Assembly: GCF_011386835.1 (NCBI RefSeq)
Contig: NC_088795.1
Coordinates: 103,538,434 to 103,602,433, forward strand
Direction of reading: 5' to 3'
Source: Chrysemys picta bellii
Taxonomy: Eukaryota; Chordata; Testudines; Emydidae
Length of the DNA stretch: 64,000 nt
A program made the position numbers and the translations under genes. Under the pieces are notes generated by a model. The model was given only the letters and a program-made list of their open reading frames with translations. It did not search any database and was not told the origin of the DNA. Of this stretch, positions 22,345-32,772 are shown one piece after another (position 1 is the stretch's first letter; each line of letters begins with the position of its first letter).

Positions 22345-25239
22345 CCACAGTAAATTTCCATTCACTAAGAGCAAGGTCATCCCAATGTAGCCATTGTGTA
22401 TGTATTTTAATAATTTAGGGCTAGATATGAAACATATTGGGTGGACTCAAGGATTTTCACTCCCACTTCCAGCCCAGCACCAGGGCTGACTAGAATCCCA
22501 TTAGTTAGCATAGTTCCTACTCCCTCCTTTCACTTCCATTCTAAGTACCCGCACAATGGTGAGGACATTCAAGGTGATGTGCAGCCCTGCACTGGGTTGT
22601 AAAGCTGTCCAGGCACAGGGTTGTATGGAAAGGAGGGGGCTGGGAGAAGTGTGCTGTACCTCTTTCAAGGTGCTGATTATAATAATAGCTTAGCCTTCAG
22701 ATCCTCAACTTTTTGGGTGTATGGGGAGGCCTCCTGCTCTTGCTTTGGAGTCATGCTATTTTGTGATGTCTGAGGGTGTAGCCTCTCAGGATATATGTGC
22801 AGAGCCATAGGCAGGATCCTTGAAAGAAACCATTTAGTTTAGTACAACATGGCCTTTCCTTACATTAAAATGATAGGAACTTGTGTGTTTGGAGTCAACA
22901 ACCTTAGCTATTATTTTCTGTAGTATATAGATTTCTTGCACTATGATGCCTTTACTGTGTCATCATAAGGTAGATTTGATCAGAATAACAGCAACTCTCC
23001 ATCTGCTGCTTTTATAGAACAAAGTTGGTATGTATGCCCAGCAAACAGATGCTGGTGAAAGACATATCAGAAGAAGTACAGGCCAAGAGAGTTGAAGAGC
23101 CAGTCTCTGGAAACGCAGGAAGTTGGAGATTTGTGACCTTGTTCCTGCTGATTCTCAGCCTCAACAATTTTTACAAGTTACCCATTTCCCAGCTCGTCAC
23201 CACCACATCTTTTACATCCTAAAATGGCTTATGCAATTAAGCATCAGTTAGCCAAGATCCTCTGCTCTTTAATGCCTACATAATACAGTCTTTGGTTTCT
23301 CATAAATATCTTAAATAGATGCATTTCAGAGGACTGATCATACACAACTGAAGCCAGTGGAAGTTTTACCATTGACATAAATGGGAGGAGGGGAGCACCT
23401 ATATTCCAGGGTAGGACTTTACATCTTAGAGAGGAATATACATCTATCTAGATATTGTTACTACATTAAATCCATTTGTTGACACAAGGTATACTTATGC
23501 ATGTAAGTATTTTGACTAATGAAGCTTTACAAATAAATCTGTCAGACCCACCATTCTTTCACATGGAAAGCTCTTAATTTGATTTTATTTATACAAATAA
23601 AATGTATCTCTCTAATAGGGCTCTATTTCTCTTCATATGGTTTCTGATTCCTAAAGGTGCTAATGTTTAAACAAAAGCCATTTCTCACGCTCAGCCTGTT
23701 TAACTCTGCCATAGTCCTAACACATAAGTGGTCAGAGACTATAGAATGATGACATTATTCTCTATTGCATTGGACAGAATAGCTCATATCACTTGAAATA
23801 AAATAAAATTAAATTAAATTAAAATAAACTAAACTAAAACTATTTTTGATAAAGTACTTGAAACACAGATGTACTTTATGTCAGATATGAAAGGGAAGAT
23901 CTCACACCAGTGGCAAATGAAATAAAGTGTACATGAAAAGAAAATGGGATTTTGAATAAAAACTTTTAACTCTATGAACTTGAGTGAAAATGTGATTTTT
24001 TTAAAGTTCTGACTCTACTTCATTTTTCACTGGGTTCCTACCAAAGATCTTCAGTGAGGCAAGGAGGCTTTGATTACTACACAATGTGTGAAGGGCTCTG
24101 GTGTTCTGCATAGTTTTGTCATTGACACTGCCCTTTCTCTTGGATACTACATTCTTACAATTTTAAAAACACATTTTTATGTGGAAAGAGGCATATGAAA
24201 GGAATTCTTCTAAGCTTTTTAATTAGCTGTGTTCATCATTTGCTGACAGACTGTCTGGTGTTAACATTTTCAAGGATTTAATTAACAAGTACAACAGGGT
24301 TTGCTTAATGTTATAATGTGGTAGAACATGAGTCTGTGTAACTATTTTTATATCTAAATATTAGCTTAGTTAGAAAAATGTATTTATATAAAATTGCAGA
24401 TCTATTTCAGTCAAATAATGTCAATGTGGCTTGATTAACGTTCAAAGGCCTCCTCATCTGGGAGAAGAGGTAGCAGTTTGTCCTTGCAACCTAACTGCTC
24501 AAATTGCTCTTTTGCTCAGCTTAGCATATGGTTCAAGGATGATGTTTCTACAGGTTTCTTCCCCACCACCAGAAGATTTCAATAACTGATAAGGTAAAAG
24601 ATATGTTGTGGTGGACAGAAAGATGATGAGCCTGTGTTCTAAAAGTGCTCAGAAACCACTCTTCCCACTGACTTGGAGTTGTGTATGTTCAGCATCTCTG
24701 AAAATCAGTCCCCTAAGGCATACATCAAAGACCTTGAGAATTCACAAACACATGGTTCATGCTGAAAGAACTGGCCAGAAAAGAACCCTTCCTCTTGCTC
24801 TGGCTGAAGAAGCATATAAGAAATTGCCAGTAATTTGCAGATGGAGGGGTGGCTTAGGACAGGTTGTGATAGGAGACATGGTAAGTAATACAGGAAAAGT
24901 AGAACTAGAGTATGGTAGTAATATAGAGGAAAGGGCCAAGAGGTGATAGTGACAAGCAATGATAGAGTCTCTTGATCAGATCTGTAAAAAAGACTGTTCT
25001 TTCCTTTCATTGTAGAATAAATTAACACAGGGATGTTTTGGATCCTTAGATTGAAGTGGTAGGGCAGAAGAAGGATTAGGTTGAGGATGGATTAGGGGAT
25101 TGTAGGAATTGGCTTCTAGGGAATGATAAGAGCAAGTTTAAAAGAAGAGCGTAACTAATTTAGTGTAAATGAAGATGGAGAAAAAAGGGATTGGAGTAGA
25201 AGTCAGAATAATGTGGTGTTCCAGCATTCATACTAAGCC
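22345..25239. other. Intergenic DNA, no gene seen
   Basis: AT-rich with a pentanucleotide AAATT/AAACT tract near 23797-23840. A 112-codon plus-strand ORF at 24608-24946 has no recognisable domain. Confidence 0.5.
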
Positions 25240-25519
25240 TGGGAGTTTTTTAATATTTCCATTAATGATCTGGAAAAGAGGATTAACAGTGTGATGGCAA
25301 AGTTTGCAAAAAATGCAATATTATTAACATAGTAAAAACTAGAAGATACTGTGAGCGACTCCAAGGGGACCCAAAAAACCCAAGATGAATGAGTTGCTTG
25401 ATGAAAGGTGAAATTCATTGTTGATAATTATAGCTTAGTGAACATTTTAAGGAGAACCTTGGAGACTTAGAATATTGATGTTCTAAATTATTTTAACCGC
25501 TCACGACAAAGACCTAGAT

Positions 25520-25724
25520 TAGGGGGTAGCGGTGTTAGTCTGTATCTACAAAAACAAGGAGTCTGGTAGCACCTTAAAGACTAACAGATTTATTTGGGCA
25601 TAAGCTTTCGTGGGTAAAAACCTCACTTCTTCAGATGCAAGAAGTGAGGTTTTTAACCCATGAAATCTTATGCCCAAATAAATCTGTTAGTCTTTAAGGT
25701 GCCACCAGATTCCTTTTTGTTTTT
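25520..25724. mobile_element. Penelope-derived ~205-bp hairpin element
   Basis: The left half carries a Penelope-like terminal sequence (gtagcggtgttagtctgtat, then ctaacagatttatttgggca, then taagctttcgtggg). It is flanked by a 12-bp target duplication, aaagacctagat (25508-25519) and aaagacttagat (25725-25736), one mismatch apart. The right half is the inverted copy: arms 25565-25631 and 25639-25706 pair almost perfectly around the 7-nt loop cagatgc (25632-25638). The right arm lacks the outermost part of the left. It has no coding capacity. It lies inside the older CR1 fragment. Confidence 0.85.
25598..25638 (-). ncRNA. Candidate hammerhead ribozyme, Penelope type
   Basis: On the minus strand the segment reads GCAU, CUGAAGA (the CUGANGA core), a helix GUG(A)GGU/ACCCAC with one bulged A, GAA, AGCU, U, AUGC. 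The outer GCAU/AUGC forms stem I. AGCU is self-complementary, so stem III would form between two molecules, as reported for minimal hammerheads of Penelope-like elements. The predicted cut follows the U after AGCU. All core bases are present; activity is inferred. Confidence 0.6.
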
Positions 25725-26080
25725 AAAGACTTAGATGTCACCGTGAACAACTCAAAAGAACACCTGCTCATTGTGTAGCAGTGGTAAAAAAAAAGCAAAT
25801 GTTAGGATGCATATAGAACAGGATAAACAATATTATAAACTGGAATAAACTATAATTCCAGAATTGAAATGGTCAGTATGCCCTAAACTTGAATGCCATG
25901 TCCAATTCTGGTCACACATTCTAAAAAAAACATAAATGTAGCAAAAATAGAAAAGAGGCAGAGACTGGCAAGGGACATGAGAGACATCGACAGACTACCA
26001 TATGAGGAGATATTGACAGTGTTAGGGCTGTTTAGTTTAGAAAGTAGATGTATAAGAGAAGAGAGAGTGTTAGAGTGCTG

Positions 26081-26542
26081 ATAGTCAAGTTGTCAGCGTG
26101 AGTTGCCCCCATGCTGGGGAGTTAATGGAGGGTGCCAAAGTGAAGGCTCCTGACATGTCCTTCCATATCATCACTGGTACAACCTGGACAATTCCAGTCT
26201 CCAATCTTCTGGTCATGACTGCTTTGCTCCCCTGGCGACTCATGTGAAGACAGGACCCTGGCCTCATTTATTGGGTGCAGTCAACTATCAAGACAGCTTA
26301 CTCCACAATTTCATCCGTAAGCCACATCACAAATGCTAGTTAAAGACAAGACATCCCTTTTCTGAAATAGTTGAGCCTCTCAGACAATACAACAGACATG
26401 GCCTTTCTAAGGAACAGAGAAAAGAGCTGGTGCAAGACCATGACTCAGAAATGCATCCCCAAGACACTTCAGATCAGCTCTTGAATGGCCCTCAGAACAA
26501 CCATATGAACCAAAAGATCCTTCTTTGCTATACAGGATAAGT
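26081..26542. other. Intergenic DNA, nothing recognised
   Basis: Mixed-composition sequence between the decayed CR1 and a hAT element, without domains, repeats or exon signals that could be supported. Confidence 0.4.
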
Positions 26543-26853
26543 CAGGGGTCGGCAACCTTTCAGAAGGGGTGTGCTGAGTCTTCATTTATTCACTCTAAGT
26601 TAAGGTTTCGCGTGCCAGTAATACATTTTAACGTTTTTAGAAGGTTTCTTTCTATAAGTCTATATTATATAACTAAACTATTGTTATATGTAAAGTAAAT
26701 AAGGTTTTTTAAATGTTTAAAGAAGCTTCATTTAAAATTAAATTAAAATGCAGAGGCCCCCGGACAGTGGCCAGGACCCAGGCAGTGTGAGTGCCACTGA
26801 AAATCAGCTCGGGTGCTGCATTCGGCACGTGTGCTATAGGTTGCCTACCCCTG
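26543..26853. mobile_element. Non-autonomous hAT element, 311 bp
   Basis: Starts CAGGGGTCGGCAACC and ends GGTTGCCTACCCCTG, giving inverted termini of 15 bp with one mismatch. It is flanked by ggataagt (26535-26542) and gggtaagt (26854-26861), an 8-bp duplication with one mismatch. The interior is AT-rich and non-coding. The CAGGGGTCGGCAACC tip is common to many vertebrate hAT families. Confidence 0.9.
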
Positions 26854-27049
26854 GGGTAAGTTGTGCCCACTGGCAGTTTAACTTACATCTTTTCTGTTGG
26901 GTTTTCTTAAGCACCCCATCGTGCCCCTGCAGAGCTTAAGAACAAACTGTGTGCCATCTGGTTATTTGACTGCCTTCTTTATCATCTTGATGGTGGATTA
27001 ATGTTTTTTTTTTGTCTCCACACAATGCTGCTCTGATAGAGTGAACACA

Positions 27050-28380
27050 ATAAGAGCATGCAAATGACCATACTGGGTCAGACCAATGTTCCATCTAACC
27101 CATTATCCTGTTTTCTGGCACTTGCCAGTGCCAGATGGTTCAGAGAGAAGGAATATAATAGGGCAATTTATCACGTGATCCATCTCCATTATTCAGTCCA
27201 GCTTCTGGCACTGAGATTTTTAGGGACATGTACAACATAGGGTTACATCCCTGACCATCTTAGCTCATAGCCATTGATGGAACTATCCTACTTGATCTTA
27301 TCTAATTCTTTTATAAAACACAGTTATACTTTTGGCTTCACAACATCACCTGGCAAGGAGTTCCACAGATTGACTGTGTATTATGTGTTGAAGTACTTCT
27401 TTATGTTTGTTGTAAACCTGCTTCCTATTATTTTCATTTAATGACCCCCCTCCCTCCCCGGTTTTTGTGTTATGTGAAGGGACAAATAACACTTCCTTAT
27501 TCACTTTCTCCATACCAGTCATGATTTTATAGATCTCAATCATACACCCCTTGGTCGTCTCTTTTCCAAGTTGAACAGTCCCACTCTTTTTAATCTTTCC
27601 TCAGGTGGAAGCTGTTCCATACCCCTAATCATTTTTCTTGCCCTTCTCTGTACTTTTTAAATTCTAATATATCTTTAAAGATAGGGTGACCAGAACTGCA
27701 TGCAGTGTTTAAGGTGTGAGCACACATGGATTTATATAGTGTCATTATGATATTTTCTGTCTTATTATCCATCCCTTTCCTAATGGTTCCTAACATTGTT
27801 AGATTTTCTGACTGCGACTGCACATTCAGCAAATGTCTTCAGGAAATTATCCACGATGACTCCAAGGTCCTTTTCTTGACTGGTAACAGCTTATGTAGAC
27901 CCCATCATTCCGTATGCATAGTTGGAATTATGTTTCTCGATGTGGGTTACTTTGCATTTATTAACACTGAATTTCATCTGCCATTTTGTTGGCCAGTCAT
28001 CTAGTTTTGTGAGATCCCTTTGTAACTCTCCACAGTCAGCTTTGAGTAATTTTGTATCGTTTGCATACTTCACCTATCTGTTTGCCCCTTTTCCCAAATC
28101 ATTTGTGAATATATTCAACAGCACTGGTACAAGTAAAGATCCTTGAGGAACTCATTATTTACCTCTCTCCAGGGTGAAAGCTGACCACTTATTCCTACCC
28201 TTTGTTTCCCATCTTTTAACTATTTACTGATCCATGAGAGGACCTTCCCTCTTATCCCATGACCACTTACTTTGCTCAAGAGACTTTGGTGAGGGACCTT
28301 GTCAAAGGCTTTCTGAAAGTCCAAGTACACTATATCCACTGTGTCACACTTGTCCACATGGTGGACATCAAAGTGGCTAC
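27050..28380 (-). mobile_element. CR1 LINE fragment, antisense
   Basis: The plus strand shows the antisense of a CR1 3' region at its left end (agcatgcaaatgaccatact, gggtcagaccaatgttccat). Coding remnants run rightward: on the minus strand, LGTIRKGMDNKTENIIMTLY (27629-27832), KYANDTKLLKADCGELQRDL (27891-28073), and near 28270-28370 the motif A region ending in '...YLDFQKAF'. The FADD motif has become YAND. Stops and frameshifts throughout. Over 1.3 kb are kept; the 5' part is missing. Confidence 0.9.
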
Positions 28381-28639
28381 ATCACTTACCCAACATCTAA
28401 TTCATTATTTATGTCATCAGAAGCCATACACCAGAAGAATAAGAGGAGATGATAAAGGTATATTACATAATAAATGGTAGAAAAGATAAATTAGCCACTC
28501 CTATTTAGCCTCTCATAATACACATGTAAGGCACTATTTAATTATACTGAAATTCAATTAATTTAAAATAGATAAAAGTTGTTTTTAAAAAAAAAACATG
28601 AGATAACAAACCAGTAGAACTCATTGCCAGACGATATCA

Positions 28640-29690
28640 TTGAGTTCAAGATGGGAGGATCCAATAAAGGATTAGTCATTTATATGAGTAATGATGACAT
28701 CCAGTTGTACTATGTAGTCTCTCTCCCCCATGGTGTGGGGCAAGCCTCCTCTCTGGTGATTGATACTTGGAGTGGCCTCTCTCCCTTCTTTGTATGGGTC
28801 CTGGGTTGTTGTTTTTTTTTTAAATTTCTGGTGCCTCCATCCCAGGTGACTTTTCCCTGTCCCTGGGGTAGAATAGGGGTTGTCCCTTGAAAAATGAATA
28901 ATACTATCAATTCTGAGTCTAAAACCCAGTACACAAGAACCAATAAAATGTACATCAACACAAATCCCAGGAGAGAAATGACACCTAAAAATAACCATGT
29001 CACAAAGGGAGACTTTACTGGGAGCAGGAAAATAGTAGCTAGGGAAGGAAAGTGTTAACTAATAAGTACATACACAAATCAACCAATTCCCCACAGCTCA
29101 ACACTAAAAACTCTTCCCAGCCTGTAGCTCCCTGCTGGGCTCCAGGCTGATGCCATGCCAGGGATAGGTATGCAAATGAGTGCTGCATCATTGTGAATGC
29201 TGGCTGGCTTAAACAAAACACCAAAAAAAAAAAAAGTTCTCTTCCAGTGTTTGTGACCCTGGGTGGGGAAGGGTCCTCTCCTGGCTCCCTGGTCTGGATA
29301 CCTGTGGAGGTCTCAGCTGTCTGTCAGTGCCCAGCACTGGGTTGGATCTTTGCTGGGCTGGAACTGCCTGACTCATGCCCTAGATCCCACAGCATGCCCG
29401 AAATCCCTTTGTGGGGAAGAGGAGCTAATCAGAGACTCCCTGAACTGTTCTGTCTCTCTCTCCGGATCTCAGCTCCCAAACTCATAGCTCAAAACTGAAA
29501 CCAAAACTAGTCTCTGTCTCTGAACAGCCCTGGTTCATCACTGGCCTCAGCAGGAATTTCTCTTCACCAACACCTGACACAAAGCATGCTGGAAAATGGT
29601 GCCAGAGGGCACCGGTAGCCCTTATGGTTGTAGTTCATAGTGTAGGACCCCCTAGAGGTTCAGTCTAGAGTTCCAGACGGGAGCCACAAA
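28640..29690. other. Unidentified block, probably a decayed repeat
   Basis: No gene supported. Composition changes to C/T-rich and GC-richer, with an A13 run near 29223-29235, similar in texture to 8.9-9.5 kb and 42.1-42.7 kb. Termini and coding motifs of a known element were not found. Confidence 0.3.
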
Positions 29691-29829
29691 GTGGGGAGCG
29701 CTAGAGAGTCATGAGTCATCCCACACTGCTCCCAACAGATTCGGTAAAATTTTGTAGAGCTGCTGCTGCTGAGGCCTCAGAGGCAATGTGGTGCTGGGCT
29801 GGTGGGTCTCCACCCTGTGCACATAGAAA

Positions 29830-30042
29830 ATGGCAGTGGCAGAGGCACTCATGCTGCTACTGCTGCTGGCCGGAGGTGGTGGTGCAACCTCTCTGGGGCT
29901 TCCCGGACTCTGCCTGTGTGGGAAGAGGGATGCCAAGGAGCTGGCTCTGGGTGTGGGTGTAGCATGGAGAATGGTGTTGCCACTGCCAGGCTTTTTTTAC
30001 TGCACAGGCCCCACACTTCCAGGAGCTGGCAAACTCCAAGTG
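29830..30042 (+). other. Possible small exon with signal-peptide-like start (weak)
   Basis: An ATG opens a frame beginning MAVAEALMLLLLLAGGGG, a short N-region, leucine-rich core and small-residue end like a signal peptide. It continues through LGLPGLCLCGKRDAKELALG. Near 30042 the frame meets 'ccaagtgaggg', which would serve as a splice donor. The local sequence is GC-rich and GCT/GGT repeat-like, so a chance frame is quite possible. No partner exon, promoter or homologous family was recognised. Confidence 0.12.
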
Positions 30043-30847
30043 AGGGTTACAATTAGATATATTAAAGAACAATAAAGGATATAAATTCTTCTTCTTCAGG
30101 CACACAACAGTTAATAAGTTCTTGGTAATGAAAAAATCACTCTGACCAGATACCTGCTTGTCCAATAGAAGATATTACTTCACCCACCTTGAGTTGCCTA
30201 TAAGACGGTTGCTTAAATTACTGTGGGCAAGGTTAGGGAGACTCTTGTGCTGATAGGAATGACCCAAGATCCTGTGCACATGATATAAAGCCTTCCAGCC
30301 ACATACACTGTGCTGGTTGATGGAGTATTACCAGACACTCCCAAAGTACACTAGAGCCTGGAAGCATAACCCCACCTTATGTGCCAGACACCATCTTGGC
30401 CAACACATAGAGGATTGAACCTGGAGCCTCCAGACCTACAGGCATGCGATGCTACAGCTGGAACTAAAGCACTCTATCTAGAGCTGGTAACAGATTAGTA
30501 TCCTTTGTGGACTGGGCACAGAGGGAGATCTGCAGCACAAATCCACCAGTGGGTTCCACAGAGAGAAGCTGTGTTTAGTATGTCACAGAGTCAATGCCAC
30601 GACAAGCTGAAATCCCATTGTACAGAACACCTCTCTCTCCTGCATTGAAAAAAGAAGTCATAATAATGACTGAACTCATGGTTCCTTGCTGGCATATACT
30701 CGGCTTGCCAGCCCGTGAAATAGAGAAAAACTTCTTTCCTACCACACTGCCAGGAATTACTACAGTATACCAATGGCTGGGAACATCAATTATTCTTCTT
30801 TTTTACTGGTGCCTCCCTCTCCCGGGATTTATAAGTGACCTGAGCTA
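30043..30847. other. Intergenic DNA, nothing recognised
   Basis: No recognisable repeat or coding motif. ORFs here are short and unsupported. Confidence 0.4.
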
Positions 30848-30955
30848 TGTATTAATTATTTGTACAACAGTAGAATTTAGGATTGCATCCACAATGCACT
30901 AGGCACTGTACAAGCACAGAGTCAAAGGTGGTTCCTGCCTCCAAAAGATTTACTC
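30848..30955 (+). repeat. Old dispersed repeat copy ('...gtacaagcacag...' family)
   Basis: The core 'ggcactgtacaagcacagag' followed by 'ggttcctgcctcc' and 'aaaagattta' is repeated in diverged form at about 42000-42090, 46874-46980 and 55235-55385. This marks an ancient interspersed family of uncertain class. Confidence 0.45.
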
Positions 30956-31618
30956 AGATTCGTGTAACCTGCTGGTATCACTGAAGAGGTATGTGAACCA
31001 ACAGGGAGGTACAGAATCAGATATGCTGGAAAGGGAGGCCAGATGCTCCTCTCTAGCACAACCATTTTTGTGCCTGTGCAACCTGTAGTGCACATATGCC
31101 TTGGAGCTGAATGAGGGACTGAATTGTGTGTTATTTTTAGAGGTGCTGAGCACCTGCAGGTCCTGTTGCATTCAAATTAAGATTCAATAATTCTGAAAAT
31201 TGGACCATGAGTGAATGTGTGAAAGGAGCTACTTCCATTTTTGTTGGGAATTTTGCCGAGAAGCAGTACACATTTGAAGTGCCTTGGAGGCTTTGTAATC
31301 ACTTTGCCTGAGCATGTCAATACTGAATTGACATTTTTGGTATTATAGTCCAAGGTAAGCAATATGCTACCCTTGTAAATCATTTCCAAACAACAAATCA
31401 GGGACATGCTTTACAATTTGTCCCTGTGGAGGAAATTTTGGTCACATTTTACTGCAGATGAATTTTCACTGTTAAGTATTTGACCTCACTAGAGAATGTT
31501 ATGATGAATTGAGTTTGAAAGATTCCCATAGCTTGTTTCCCCCTTATGTATTTTTCAGTACTGAATGTATTAATTAGGTTGTAACAAAGTCTGTGTAGCA
31601 CTTTTTTGATACAATGAC

Positions 31619-31676
31619 ATGGAATATAAAAGTAAAAAAAAAATTAGCTACATTTTTTTTTACTTTTATATTCCAT
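31619..31676. repeat. Perfect 24-bp inverted repeat (hairpin)
   Basis: Arms 31619-31642 and 31653-31676 are exact reverse complements (atggaatataaaagt plus an A/T run), separated by the 10-nt loop attagctaca. No transposon terminus, duplication or coding sequence is attached. Confidence 0.9.
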
Positions 31677-32307
31677 TGTTCTGCATAGGCACATAGATTT
31701 TTTATAAACATAATGGCCCAGTTTAAATTGGAACAGAATTTGCCCTGTTATGTTTATTTACAAATAACAACCCCAACTGCAGGACTATGCAGTAATGGTT
31801 AAGATGTGCTTCTCATATTAGCTTGTACACAACAGTTCTTTGTCAAAGTTTGTTACATAGATTAAATCCTGACTGGTTGCATTTGGAAGTTTCAAGGTAG
31901 CTAATAGTTTTGGAGTCCTTGAACTGTTCCACTTGTCAGCTTTTATTGTTCTGCCTGTGAAAGACCGTTTCTTATGTAAGCTTTCAAAAGTTATGCAGCT
32001 TTGGGCTAGATCCCCAGCTAAATTAAAGCAACATAGCTCCTTTGCCTTCAAAGTTGTTATGCAGATTTACACAAATTGAGATTCTAGCCTTTTCTAACTA
32101 GTAATAATTGCTCAATATGTAGTGAGCCTATTTTATAGAGATATTATGTTTGACAATATCATGTAAAAGACAGTAAAGACTTCTAGCATAGAATTCCACC
32201 ACAGAAGGAGACCTTATGGTTCAAAATGTGCTTTCATACTTGGGAAAACTGTGAATCAAGTTCTGCCAGCTTACACACAACCCAACCTTATTAAAGCTGA
32301 TGTTACA

Positions 32308-32772
32308 TAGAATCATAGAAGATTAGGGTTGGAAGAGACCTCAGGAGGTCATTGAGTCCAACACCCTGCTCAAAGCAGGACAAACAATAACTAAATCACC
32401 CCAGTCAGGGCTTTGTCAAGCTGGGCCTTAAAAAGCTCTAAGGATGAAGATTCCACCACCTCCCTAGGTAACCCATTCCAGTGCTTCACTACCCTCCTAG
32501 TGAAATAGTGTTTCCTAATAACCAGCCTAGACCTCCCCCACTGCAACTTGAGACCATTGCTCCTTGTTCTGTCATCTGCCATCACTGAAAACTGAGCGAA
32601 GCTCCATCTTCTTTGGAACCCCCCTTCAAGTAGTTGAAGGCTGCTATCAAATGACCTCTCGCTCTTCTCTTCTGAAGACTAAACGAGCCCAGTTCCCTCA
32701 GCCTCTCCCTGTAAGTCATGTGCCCCAGCCCCCTGATCGTTTTTGTTGCCCTCCGCTGGACTCTCTCCAGTC
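32308..32772 (-). mobile_element. CR1 3' end with ORF2 C-terminus, antisense
   Basis: Starts with 'agaatcatagaagattaggg' and 'ttggaagagacctcaggagg', the antisense CR1 3' end. The minus-strand frame 32391-32585 reads [20 protein letters not shown] then [20 protein letters not shown], the C-terminal end of CR1 ORF2. The remnant breaks off after 'gactctctccag'; a poly-C/poly-T run follows. Confidence 0.92.

Larger units (their letters stand above)
25240..26080 (+). pseudogene. Highly decayed CR1 ORF2 fragment, split by a Penelope hairpin
   Basis: Conceptual frames show scattered CR1 reverse transcriptase pieces: INDLEKRINSVMAKFA (the catalytic DD that follows is changed to KN), CERLQGDPKN, then HDKD/LDVTVNNSKEHLL on either side of the insert at 25520-25724. 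KIEKRQRLARDMRDIDRLPY and LGLFSLE follow near the end. Removing the insert plus one copy of its target duplication restores the continuity of the CR1 sequence. It has many frameshifts and stops and is much older than the CR1 at 12.9 kb. Confidence 0.8.

Noticed and set aside
24608..24946. 112-codon open frame on the plus strand
   Set aside because: No known motif and no splice or promoter signals; a minus-strand frame of similar length overlaps it.
25520..25724. Hairpin as a pre-microRNA or as the terminal repeats of a DNA transposon
   Set aside because: Target duplications of 12-13 bp and sequence shared with the coding Penelope element at 63 kb fit a retroelement origin better.
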